Below are positions 1-6,489 of a stretch of DNA of 28,940 nucleotides, one piece after another (position 1 is the first letter of the stretch; the number at the start of each line of letters is the position of its first letter). This stretch comes from an uncultured Ruthenibacterium sp. (GTDB taxonomy: Bacteria > Bacillota > Clostridia > Oscillospirales > Ruminococcaceae), in contig CAJUMH010000034.1 in the NCBI GenBank assembly GCA_910587145.1, positions 1 to 28,940 on the forward strand, written 5' to 3'. Made by a program: the position numbers and the translations under genes. The notes below the pieces were generated by a model that was not told the DNA's origin, made no database searches, and saw only the letters and a program-made list of their open reading frames with translations.

Positions 1-304
1 TCTGGTATTCATACAGGACGATCTGGCATTCCGTATACATCCGTCCGGTGCGGTACACCCACATGTAACTTTTGCTTCCGGCGGGGCGGCCGTCCTTATT
101 CACCAGCACGGGTGTCTCGTCTGCCTGCAGGACGTGGTAGCCATACAGCTTTGCGTGGAGGTAATCATAAAGGACCGCAAGGTAGCGGTCTGCGCACTGG
201 ATCGTCCAGTTCGCCATGTTCTGTCTGGATATGTGCAGTCCACAGCGCTCAAATTCCTGCTCCTGCCGGTAAAGCGGGACGGCATTGACATATTTGGCGT
301 TCAT
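1..304 (-). pseudogene. IS66 family transposase (TnpC), internal fragment running off the left edge
   Basis: Read on the minus strand from about 304 down to base 1, one frame stays open and gives an IS66-type transposase core: NAKYVNAVPLYRQEQEFE, then a segment with SRQNMANW, then LQADETPVLV. These match the central part of IS66 TnpC, where the Asp of the ADET segment is a catalytic DDE residue. The roughly 300-residue N-terminal part of the family and any start codon are missing. The homology begins abruptly next to a Bro-N gene fragment, so this copy cannot be expressed as an intact transposase. Whether the C-terminus is complete to the left is unknown. The family call is firm from motif recognition; loss of function is inferred from the missing 5' part. 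Confidence 0.8.
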
Positions 305-404
305 TGCTCTGTACCATTGAGAAGAACCATTCTTCCTTCTCCTCATCCCATACGGTACGGATACGTTTATCTTCGAAAAGCTGGATCTTATTATCCTGCC
401 CCAT
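305..404 (-). pseudogene. Bro-N domain (DinD/RhuM-like) protein, N-terminal remnant
   Basis: From an ATG at 404 the minus strand encodes about 30 residues: MGQDNKIQLFEDKRIRTV, then WDEEKEEWFFSM. This is the stereotyped N-terminus of Bro-N domain proteins common in Firmicutes accessory DNA, usually continuing with a 'SIVDVV..LT' segment. Here the match stops near 305 and the sequence switches to IS66 transposase in another frame. A G-rich ribosome binding site (AGGGGGG) lies 9 bases before the ATG, and a good promoter lies at 623-651. A GTG at 455 in the same frame would add 17 residues. The intact gene probably bound DNA or acted in phage or element regulation; only the first strand of the fold survives here. 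Confidence 0.65.
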
Positions 405-558
405 CGGTTCCAGCCCCCCTATATCGCACTGTATCAGGGGTTTTACTGTTTTCACATTATACCATGACGCCGCGCAGCGGCCCCGACAAAACTTCGCCGC
501 GCAAGCGGTGACAGTTTTGCATGGTTCAATGTTCTCAAAGCAAAGGCGTCAGCCTTGA

Positions 559-610
559 GCGGGGCGGCAAAGCCCCGCGCTATCGCCAAAGGTGAACGGC
601 TTTGGCGATA
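559..610. repeat. Two adjacent stem-loops between the Bro-N remnant and its promoter
   Basis: Positions 559-578 form a 7-bp stem (GCGGGGC/GCCCCGC) with a 6-base loop. Positions 581-610 form a perfect 11-bp stem (TATCGCCAAAG/CTTTGGCGATA) with an 8-base loop. Neither is followed by a convincing T-run on the minus strand, so they look like leader structure or a repeat element rather than classic terminators. They would lie in the 5' leader of a transcript from the promoter at 623-651. Confidence 0.5.
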
Positions 611-622
611 AGCTTTGAGGTT

Positions 623-651
623 ATTATACCACACTAAAGGCCCCACGTCTA
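623..651 (-). promoter_or_regulatory. Sigma-A promoter upstream of the Bro-N remnant
   Basis: On the minus strand the sequence reads TAGACG, 17 bases, TATAAT, and the -10 is preceded by TGG (extended -10). It points toward the Bro-N remnant at 404. The spacing and -10 are consensus and the -35 is fair. The arrangement is very similar to the glpP promoter at 14612-14640. Confidence 0.6.
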
Positions 652-970
652 TTCAAACAACTCGCTAAGCCATACTACTATTCTATTTGTCCTCTAATTA
701 AGGACAATTTTAGCAGCTGCATTTTAAACTCCGGTACAGGCCGTGAAGCAAATTCACAGGCAATCATTGGATGGGCAGAAGTCTTGCCGGATTTTCCCGC
801 TTTGGAATGATTCCCATTGCTTTCGTTTGATCAATCCACAATTTAGGGATCAGCGTAAAGGATGCTGCTCTCTTCTTATCAAGTGGTTTTTTGTAACCTT
901 CCTCTGTACAACTTCCGCTTCGTTTTCTCTGATTTCTGCATAATATTTAAGGGTTGTAATTTTGATTTTC
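652..970. other. Gene-poor stretch with possible decayed coding sequence on the minus strand
   Basis: No intact gene is visible. On the minus strand two short overlapping frames read like natural protein: KYYAEIRENEAEVVQRKVTK at about 890-950, and in another frame about 775-890 a segment including GYKKPLDKKRAASFTLIPK and LWIDQTKAMGIIPKREN ending in a stop near 763. They could be one gene split by a frameshift near 885-895. I do not recognise the family, and neither piece has a convincing start. Confidence 0.25.
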
Positions 971-1020
971 CGGCAAAAACGACAAAACCTGTGCATAGTA
1001 ACCCTGTGCACAGGTTTTGT
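971..1020 (-). terminator. Rho-independent terminator-like hairpin, minus direction
   Basis: Positions 982-995 and 1007-1020 form a perfect 14-bp stem (ACAAAACCTGTGCA and its complement) with an 11-base loop. Read on the minus strand it is followed by CGTTTTTGCC, a short T-run. It lies downstream of the tRNA-Pro unit and its own terminator at 1146-1183, so it may be a backup terminator or the end of a decayed gene. Confidence 0.55.
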
Positions 1021-1073
1021 CTAAATTGGAGTAAGTGGTTAAAATCGATTTTCTTTCGAGATTGCGTCCAAAA

Positions 1074-1108
1074 CCAAATCGAAGCCCAGCGAAGCGGGTT
1101 CGATTTGG
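1074..1108. repeat. Stem-loop between the two minus-strand terminators
   Basis: CCAAATCGAA at 1074-1083 pairs with TTCGATTTGG at 1099-1108, extended inward by CCC/GGG around one bulged base. There is no T-run on either side. It sits between the hairpins at 982-1020 and 1152-1183, making three stem-loops in about 200 bases downstream of the tRNA. Confidence 0.45.
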
Positions 1109-1145
1109 AAAGGAGGAGCAGCGCAATGAGCGCGCTCTGACTTTG

Positions 1146-1183
1146 GAAAAAGTCGGAGCAAGCGATATGCAGCTTGCTCCGAC
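1146..1183 (-). terminator. Rho-independent terminator of tRNA-Pro
   Basis: GTCGGAGCAAGC (1152-1163) is perfectly complementary to 1172-1183, giving a 12-bp stem with an 8-base loop. On the minus strand it is followed at once by TTTTTCC. It begins one base after the encoded CCA of the tRNA, so it is the tRNA terminator. Confidence 0.9.
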
Positions 1184-1184
1184 G

Positions 1185-1260
1185 TGGTCCGAGTGGCGCG
1201 ACTCGAACGCGCGGCTTCGACATCCCAAATGTCGCGTGCTACCAACTGCACTACACCCGG
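1185..1260 (-). tRNA. tRNA-Pro (anticodon UGG)
   Basis: The minus-strand sequence folds into a complete 76-base cloverleaf. It has a 7-bp acceptor stem (CCGGGTG/CACTCGG, one G-U) with encoded ACCA, a 4-bp D stem (GTGC/GCAC), an anticodon stem CGACA/TGTCG enclosing loop TTTGGGA, a 5-base variable loop, and a T stem GCGCG/CGCGC with loop TTCGAGT. The anticodon TGG reads CCA and, by wobble, other proline codons. The gene has its own consensus promoter (1379-1407) and terminator (1146-1183), so it is a single-gene transcription unit with a leader of about 110 bases. Confidence 0.95.
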
Positions 1261-1378
1261 ATATTCAGTTTTCTGCCGTGATGACAGAGGTGAAGAGAAA
1301 CACAAATCAATCTTTCTTTGTCCGGCTCCGCCGTCAAAGAGGCTCCCCCTCGGACGGAGGCCTGTAAACCTTTCCTTT

Positions 1379-1407
1379 ATTATAGAATACCCCACGCCGG
1401 AAGTCAA
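1379..1407 (-). promoter_or_regulatory. Promoter of the tRNA-Pro gene
   Basis: On the minus strand: TTGACT, 17 bases, TATAAT. It points to the tRNA-Pro gene, whose 5' end lies about 110 bases downstream. No other gene lies between, so this is the tRNA promoter. The rest of 1261-1505 holds only a weak stem (CTCCGTC/GACGGCGGAG) in the leader and nothing coding. Confidence 0.8.
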
Positions 1408-1505
1408 GTCGGCCCGCCGCCGGAAATTTGGCCGGCCTCCGCCCTCCGCCCGTGGGGTACTTTCTGCCGGCTCCGGTTTCCGACAGCGTCTGGGTGCCTG
1501 TAAGA

Positions 1506-3125
1506 TTACAACGCCTGTAAGATCTGCGCGCCGCGGCCGCAGATCCAGCGCCACAAAGCGGCGGCGGCCAGCAGCAGCAGCGCCGCCGCCAGCGCGCAAA
1601 AGCCCGCGAACCCGAGCGCGCGGCCGCCTGCTGCCCACAGCAGCGCGCCCAGCCCCACCGTGAGCATGCTGCCAAACACGCCGATGAGGCTCGAAGCCGA
1701 TTGCTTCACAATGATCGTATCATTGTCGCAGTCCATGCGGGGCAGCAAAAGGTTGACTGTCAGTCCGAATACCGCGGAGAATCCGGCAAAGCAGACGCAC
1801 AGCGCCAGCATTCCGAGCGCGTCCCACGGCGCGGGCGCGTAGCCGGCCCACAGCAGCGCAACGCTGCCCGCGGCCGGTACGGCGGATACCAGTGCGCTCA
1901 GCAGCGCCTTGGCACTGAACAGCGTGCGGGGCAAAACGGGCGCCTCCTTTAGCAGCCAGAGCGTTTTTCCCTCCATGCTGAGCGAAACACATGCGGGATT
2001 GATGGTGGACTGCGTGGCGCATACCGCGAGCAGCGTCAACGGCATCACCGCGCGCACGCCGCCCAGCGCCGCGATCATCGGCAGTGCCTGCCCGCGCATT
2101 GCCAGCGCGTAAACGGCTGCCCCCAGCAGCATCACCGCGCCAAAGCCCGTGTTCAGCACATAGGATGTCGTGCCGAAATACCGGCGGCTTTCCTTGCGCA
2201 GCAAAGCGGCAAACGCGCCGCTTGCCTTTACGCCGTGCAGCTTGTAGTCGCCGCGCAGCGTGTGACCGGCAAGGCGGGAGAGGATACGCTGATACTGCGT
2301 GCCGATCCCCCACACCAGCGCGAAGAACGGCACAAGCCCGATCAGGATGTATCCGCCCAGCGCGGGCAGGCCAAACCCGGGGCCTGTGCCCGTCAGGGCA
2401 TCCAGCAGCAGGCCGAACGGCAGCAGCGCCGTATACAGGTTTTGCCGCACGCTGTCCACGTTGCGCAGCAGCATTTCCAGCGTGCGGTTGATCTGCATGC
2501 TGCCCGCCAGCAGCGCCATACCGGCAATCACACCCACGATCGCGCCCACCGCCGCCTTGTGGCGCATACGGCCCGAGGCATAGGCGATGCCCCAGCCGCC
2601 CAGCAGCGCCAGCGTGGAGGGCAGCAGCGGCAAAAACGGGAGCGCGGCCGCCAGCCGCGCGCAGAACAGCGCGCCCTGCCCGGCCGAGAGCCCCGCGTAA
2701 ACAAGATAGGCCGCGCTTGCCGGGAGCATCCACAGCCCGCAAAAAATCAGATTCTCCAAATACAGCGCCAGCACTTTGCCCAGCACCACCGTGAACGCCG
2801 GAACGGGCAGCGTCAGCATCAGGTCGCTGTCACGGCCGCCAAAGACGAGCCCGCTGGCTGCCATAAGGGTGAACATCAGCGAGACGACGCACGCCAGCAC
2901 GGCCATGATCGGAAGCGTCAGTTCCGCCGCGCCGTGCTCTGCGAACATCTCCGTGAAAGAGAAGCTGCACACGCCGGAGAGATACAGCGGGAAAAGCGTC
3001 ATCACTGCCAGCGCGCCAAAGCCGCTCGCGGCCTTGCGCCTGCTTTTGCCCGCGCCGCCCCGCAGCGAAAACGCCTGCATCATTACACGAAAATTCAGCT
3101 TCAGCAAAACCCACAGCTTACGCAT
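1506..3125 (-). CDS. ABC transporter permease (ABC-2-like), 539 aa
   Basis: The protein is very hydrophobic, with around a dozen membrane segments separated by short polar loops. After a cytoplasmic N-terminus (MRKLWVLLKLNFRVMMQAF) the first membrane segment starts near residue 35. It is the membrane partner of the ATPase encoded just upstream: the two genes overlap by 8 bases and are co-transcribed. It resembles large one-gene permeases of the YthQ/EcsB-like ABC-2 class, usually linked to export of peptides, drugs or lipids. The substrate cannot be read from sequence. The start at 3125 has a GGGAGG ribosome binding site. I see no frameshift. Its C-terminal hydrophobic Ala/Leu-rich tail ends near the tRNA promoter with no clear terminator. 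Confidence 0.8.
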   Translation of the reverse strand: MRKLWVLLKLNFRVMMQAFSLRGGAGKSRRKAASGFGALAVMTLFPLYLSGVCSFSFTEMFAEHGAAELTLPIMAVLACVVSLMFTLMAASGLVFGGRDSDLMLTLPVPAFTVVLGKVLALYLENLIFCGLWMLPASAAYLVYAGLSAGQGALFCARLAAALPFLPLLPSTLALLGGWGIAYASGRMRHKAAVGAIVGVIAGMALLAGSMQINRTLEMLLRNVDSVRQNLYTALLPFGLLLDALTGTGPGFGLPALGGYILIGLVPFFALVWGIGTQYQRILSRLAGHTLRGDYKLHGVKASGAFAALLRKESRRYFGTTSYVLNTGFGAVMLLGAAVYALAMRGQALPMIAALGGVRAVMPLTLLAVCATQSTINPACVSLSMEGKTLWLLKEAPVLPRTLFSAKALLSALVSAVPAAGSVALLWAGYAPAPWDALGMLALCVCFAGFSAVFGLTVNLLLPRMDCDNDTIIVKQSASSLIGVFGSMLTVGLGALLWAAGGRALGFAGFCALAAALLLLAAAALWRWICGRGAQILQAL

Positions 3126-3843
3126 GCGTACCGCCCTCCCGTGCCAGCTCCAGAAACACCTGCTCCAAACTTTCGTCGCCCACCACGGCGGCCGTCTCGC
3201 CTATTTTTACAAGCTTTCCCCTCTGGATGATCGCAATGCGGCTGCACAGCTTTTCGGCTACCTCCAGTACGTGGGTGGAAAAGATCACCGCGCCGCCCGC
3301 CCCGCACAGCTCGTGCAGAAAGCCCTTCAGCACAAACGCGGCCTGCGGATCCAGCCCCACAAACGGCTCGTCCAAAATCAGCAGCTTCGGCGTGCGCATG
3401 AGCGCCGAGATCACGGCCAGCTTCTGCTTCATGCCGTGGCTGTAGCTGCCGATGGCGCTGCCCAGCGCGCCCGTCAGCTCGAAGGCATCGGCATATTTTT
3501 GGATGCGTTGCGCGCGCGCCTCTTTGGGAATATTGTATAGATCGGCGATCAGCGCAAGATATTGGATGCCCGTTAAAAATTCGTAAAGATCGGGATTGTC
3601 CGGCAAAAAGGCTGTGATTTGTTTGGCGGCGATCGGCTGCGTCTTCACCGAGTGGCCGTCCACGGAAATTTCGCCTTCGGTAAAATTCAGAATGCCCGCC
3701 ACACAGCGCAGTGTGGTTGTTTTGCCTGCGCCGTTGTGGCCGATAAAGCCCATGATCTCGCCCGCGTTTACCGTCAGCGAAAGATCGTCTACAGCTTTTT
3801 TGCCGCCCGGGTATGTTTTGGAAAAATGATCGATCTGCAGCAT
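3118..3843 (-). CDS. ABC transporter ATP-binding protein, 241 aa
   Basis: This is a complete nucleotide-binding domain: Walker A GHNGAGKTT (residues about 35-43), a Q-loop region near 78-85, the signature SYSHGMKQ (133-140), Walker B LLILDEP (154-160), and the switch His in FSTHVLE (191). The signature reads SHGM rather than SGGM, as is common in ABC-2 export ATPases of the CcmA/EcsA type. It powers the permease encoded downstream, with which it overlaps by 8 bases. The start at 3843 follows a purine-rich ribosome binding site (GAAGGGGG). Transcription probably starts at the promoter at 3957-3987, whose 19-bp spacer suggests MerR-family control. The transported compound is unknown. Confidence 0.9.
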   Translation of the reverse strand: MLQIDHFSKTYPGGKKAVDDLSLTVNAGEIMGFIGHNGAGKTTTLRCVAGILNFTEGEISVDGHSVKTQPIAAKQITAFLPDNPDLYEFLTGIQYLALIADLYNIPKEARAQRIQKYADAFELTGALGSAIGSYSHGMKQKLAVISALMRTPKLLILDEPFVGLDPQAAFVLKGFLHELCGAGGAVIFSTHVLEVAEKLCSRIAIIQRGKLVKIGETAAVVGDESLEQVFLELAREGGTHA

Positions 3844-3956
3844 TTTGTGTGCCCCCTTCTCTGCGGCCCGCTTGGAACCGAACGACGCCGCTCGTTCGGC
3901 TTTCTGGCTGCGTTGTTTTGCGCCGTCGTTTTTGACAAAACCGAACCGCTGTGCCG

Positions 3957-3987
3957 ATCATACACCTTCCAGCAAGGGGAAAGTCAA
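3957..3987 (-). promoter_or_regulatory. Promoter of the ABC transporter operon with 19-bp spacer and dyad (MerR-type)
   Basis: On the minus strand: TTGACT (3982-3987), 19 bases, TATGAT (3957-3962). The spacer contains the dyad TTCC-ccttgct-GGAA. A 19-bp spacer with a dyad between -35 and -10 is the hallmark of promoters activated by MerR-family regulators, which untwist the DNA. No merR gene is in the window. An unregulated 17-bp alternative (TGTATG as -10) is weaker. Confidence 0.55.
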
Positions 3988-4059
3988 GCGTTTTAAAAAC
4001 ATTCTCCTGAAAAACGGCATAAATGTGAAAATTTGTGCGAACGCGAACAATACATACTC

Positions 4060-4088
4060 TTGATTTTTCTGTTTGGATTTTGTATAAT
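4060..4088 (+). promoter_or_regulatory. Promoter of the lipoprotein gene
   Basis: TTGATT (4060-4065), 17 bases, TATAAT (4083-4088) on the plus strand, about 60 bases before the lipoprotein start at 4148. Spacing and -10 are consensus. Confidence 0.8.
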
Positions 4089-4147
4089 GACAATATATCT
4101 ACAGCAAGGGAAGCCCTGTGCTGATTTTAGAAGAGAGGAAGATTTTT

Positions 4148-4663
4148 TTGAAAACGTTTCTGAAAAAAAGCTCCGTCGTTTTGGCGGCTCTGATGCTGGC
4201 GCTGGCGTTTGCTGCCTGCTCGAACAACAGCACGCAGGGCGGAGGAACCGATGGCGATATCGGCCGCACGTTCTCTACGATGTTTTTTGATTACACCGTG
4301 GTCTCGGCGGAGAGCCCCGCGGAATACGACGGCTACACGCCGGCGGACGGCAATAAGCTGGTAGTCCTGAGCGTAACGGTGAAGAACGATTTTGGCAGCA
4401 CACTGCCAATGTATGACACCGACTTTCAGCTTCAGTGGGGCGACGCCGATGACGACTTCGCCTGGGCTGTGGACGCCTTCAACGACAAAATGATGCCGCT
4501 GGAATGGGAGCTGGAGGATGAGAAGACGGTTACTTACGATATGCTGTTTGAGGCGCCGGCCGATGTGACCGAGTTCTCGCTGTGCTATCTGGAGGAGTAC
4601 ACTGACAGCGAGGGCAACGAGAAAAAAGGCGATTTCTTCAGCGCCAATTTTACACTGGAGTAA
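4148..4663 (+). CDS. Secreted lipoprotein with DUF4352-like domain, 171 aa
   Basis: The N-terminus MKTFLKKSSVVLAALMLAL followed by AFAAC is a typical lipoprotein signal peptide: Lys-rich start, hydrophobic core and a lipobox whose Cys should be lipidated and anchored on the outer face of the membrane. The mature part begins with a Ser/Gly/Thr-rich linker, then a beta-rich domain of about 120 residues (KLVVLSVTVKNDFGSTLPMY and a C-terminal FSANFTLE). This pattern of a 'conserved extracellular domain responding to ligand-like strands' fits the DUF4352 type, whose function is unknown. I chose the TTG at 4148 because AGAGGAAG lies 6 bases before it. An in-frame ATG at 4118 has no ribosome binding site and would spoil the signal peptide. 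It is monocistronic, between its promoter and the terminator at 4739-4788. Confidence 0.8.
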   Translation: MKTFLKKSSVVLAALMLALAFAACSNNSTQGGGTDGDIGRTFSTMFFDYTVVSAESPAEYDGYTPADGNKLVVLSVTVKNDFGSTLPMYDTDFQLQWGDADDDFAWAVDAFNDKMMPLEWELEDEKTVTYDMLFEAPADVTEFSLCYLEEYTDSEGNEKKGDFFSANFTLE

Positions 4664-4738
4664 CCCCGGAAGGAAGAGAAACCGCAGAAGCTGCGTTTTC
4701 GGCTTTGCCGGGCGCGGGCTTTTAACGGGGACGATCTG

Positions 4739-4788
4739 TAAAAAATACCGGCATCCGATGCAGCAGCACCGGATGCCGGTATTTTTTT
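4739..4788 (+). terminator. Bidirectional rho-independent terminator after the lipoprotein gene
   Basis: AAAAATACCGGCATCCG (4741-4757) pairs with CGGATGCCGGTATTTTT (4770-4786), a 17-bp arm match around a 12-base loop, with A-runs on one side and T-runs on the other. It ends the lipoprotein transcript and can also stop minus-strand transcripts coming from prs. Confidence 0.9.
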
Positions 4789-4904
4789 AACGGTACGCCC
4801 GGCGGGGGGCAATGCCGGGAGGGGAAAGACCGCCGCGTGCCCGGCAGGGGAGCCGCCCAACCCACCTGATGGCGAAAATGCTCTGCGCCCGGCCGAGCGC
4901 AGGG

Positions 4905-6062
4905 TTACCGGGCTTGTCCGGTTGCCTCCAGCAGCGCCTGGATCTTCTGGTGCGGGTCGATGATATCGCCCACGGAGAGATCGTGGTTCAATGCAGCAAT
5001 AAAATAGGCGATGTATTTGGAAACGTCCACCTCATGGAACCACGGGCGGGCGAGCAGCTCCGGCGTGCGGTAGGTGAGGTTTGTGCCGAATACGCCCGCG
5101 ATCACGCCCTCTGCGAAGGCCTTGTCGAACGCGTCCAGCCCGTTGGTGAAGATGGCGTAGGTGGCGTTGGCAAAAATACGCTTTGCGCCGCGCTTTTTCA
5201 GCGAGTAGGCAATGTCCAGCATGCTCTCGCCCGAGGAGATAATATCATCCACCACAAAAATATCCTTGCCCGATACGCTCTCGCCCAGATATTCGTGCGC
5301 AACGATGGGGTTGCGGCCGTTGACAACACGCGAATAATCGCGGCGCTTGTAAAACATGCCCAGATTAACGCCCAGCGCCGAGGAATAGTACATATTGCGG
5401 TTCATTGCGCCCTCGTCCGGGCTCACGACCATAAAGTGCGCGGGATCCATGCAGATATCCGGCACGCTGCGCAGCAGCGCCTTCAGCACCTGATAGGTGG
5501 GCATCACGTTGTCAAGACTCATCATCGGCACGGCGTTCTGCATACGCGGGTCGTGCGCATCGAAGGTGACGATGTTGGTAATGCCCATTGCGTGCAGCTC
5601 CTGCAGCGCCACGGCGCAGTCGAGGCTTTCCCGGTAGGCGCGGCGATGCTGGCGGCTTCCGTAAAGCAGCGGCATGATCACGCTCATGCGCGTAGCCTTG
5701 CCGCTGGCCGCCTGAATGAGGCGCTTGAGATTCTGGAAATGATCGTCCGGCGACATGTAATTCTGATGGCCGAAAATGGAATAGGTCTCGCTGTAATTGC
5801 CCACATCCACCACAAAGTAAAGATCGTCGCCGCGCACAGTGGAGCGAATGAGGCCCTTGCCGTCGCCGGAGGAAAAGCGCGGGCATTCGCTGTCGATGAT
5901 GAACGTATCCGCCTCCGTGCCGGCCTCTTTTGCCCAGCGCAGCAGGTGACGGTCGATCTTTACGGTGAGCTCCTCGGCGCCGGGTACAGCGATAAGGGCG
6001 AGATCGGCAAGGCGTTCGCTGAAATTGAAAAATTCCTTCGCGGTGGTTTTTGTGCGCACCAT
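4905..6062 (-). CDS. prs: Ribose-phosphate pyrophosphokinase (PRPP synthetase), long atypical form, 385 aa
   Basis: It makes PRPP from ribose 5-phosphate and ATP for nucleotide, His and Trp synthesis in the cytoplasm. Family motifs are visible: an RQHRRAYR segment (138-145) at the ATP-binding Arg region, TFDAHDPRMQ (167-176) at the metal-binding His region, and the PRPP-binding loop FVVDDIISSGES (269-280). Canonical Prs has about 315 residues and a DDxxDTGGT-like loop. This protein is 70 residues longer, with extra N-terminal sequence, and its loop reads SSGES, which I associate with the second Prs type of many Clostridia. The start at 6062 lies 13 bases after AAAGGAG, a long but workable gap. 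It sits alone, with an extended -10 promoter at 6356 and a terminator-like leader hairpin at 6228-6262, separate from the leu operon. Confidence 0.85.
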   Translation of the reverse strand: MVRTKTTAKEFFNFSERLADLALIAVPGAEELTVKIDRHLLRWAKEAGTEADTFIIDSECPRFSSGDGKGLIRSTVRGDDLYFVVDVGNYSETYSIFGHQNYMSPDDHFQNLKRLIQAASGKATRMSVIMPLLYGSRQHRRAYRESLDCAVALQELHAMGITNIVTFDAHDPRMQNAVPMMSLDNVMPTYQVLKALLRSVPDICMDPAHFMVVSPDEGAMNRNMYYSSALGVNLGMFYKRRDYSRVVNGRNPIVAHEYLGESVSGKDIFVVDDIISSGESMLDIAYSLKKRGAKRIFANATYAIFTNGLDAFDKAFAEGVIAGVFGTNLTYRTPELLARPWFHEVDVSKYIAYFIAALNHDLSVGDIIDPHQKIQALLEATGQAR

Positions 6063-6227
6063 AGGCGAACATACACTCCTTTTTTGTTTGCTGCCGGGCG
6101 GGCGCTGCCGAAAACGGCATGCCGCAGGGCAAGGGTGAACAGCCTGATAATATTGGGGCAGTACCGCATACGAACCGTGCCCAAACCGCCCGTAGCTGCG
6201 CCGAACGTTTTGCCGAATGACGGTGCC

Positions 6228-6262
6228 GAAAAAACAAAAACCGCGGGCACCCCCTGCGGTTT
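6228..6262 (-). terminator. Terminator-like hairpin inside the prs leader (possible attenuator)
   Basis: On the minus strand AAACCGC (6256-6262) pairs with GCGGTTT (6238-6244) and is followed by TTGTTTTTTC. It lies about 165 bases before the prs start and about 95 bases after its promoter, so it would cut the transcript before the gene. A CCGCGG palindrome just upstream (about 6279-6284) could pair with the CCGCGG in the 3' arm and free the T-run, a possible antiterminator. Confidence 0.5.
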
Positions 6263-6355
6263 GCCGGGGTTCCTTGTACCGCGGGGCAGAAACTCGGCAG
6301 GCGGGAGGGGAGCAGGGCCCTCAGACGGTTTTGTATGGTGCTGCCTTCCTCTCTC

Positions 6356-6365
6356 AGTATACCAT
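6356..6365 (-). promoter_or_regulatory. Extended -10 promoter for prs
   Basis: On the minus strand the sequence reads ATGGTATACT: a TATACT -10 (6356-6361) with TGG directly before it. There is no good -35 at 17 bases. It is the only promoter-like site between the leu terminator and prs and gives a leader of about 290 bases. Confidence 0.5.
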
Positions 6366-6433
6366 AGAATCCGAAAAATGGGGAATAAATTTTCGCAGGG
6401 CGGGCATTTTCGACATTTTGTTCGGAAAACACA

Positions 6434-6467
6434 GAAAAAGGAGCCGCACTTTCCGACAAAATGCGGC
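6434..6467 (-). terminator. Terminator of the leucine operon
   Basis: On the minus strand GCCGCATTTT (6458-6467) pairs with AAAGTGCGGC (6443-6452), 10 bp with one G-U, around a 5-base loop, followed by TCCTTTTTC. It lies 23 bases after the leuB stop codon. Confidence 0.85.
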
Positions 6468-6489
6468 CCTTTTGTTTTTTGCGCTGCCT

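Noticed and set aside
4147..4160. TGAAAACGTTTCTG, resembling a CcpA cre site
   Set aside because: Mismatches in the last three positions, and it is the start of the lipoprotein coding sequence.
6133..6150. GAACAGCCTGA shared with the leu leader near 11549
   Set aside because: An 11-12 base match within 29 kb is expected by chance and no common structure surrounds it.
6273..6285. TTGTACCGCGGGG on the plus strand, resembling a T-box
   Set aside because: No gene follows on the plus strand, no terminator or Stem I pattern, and several T-box bases differ.
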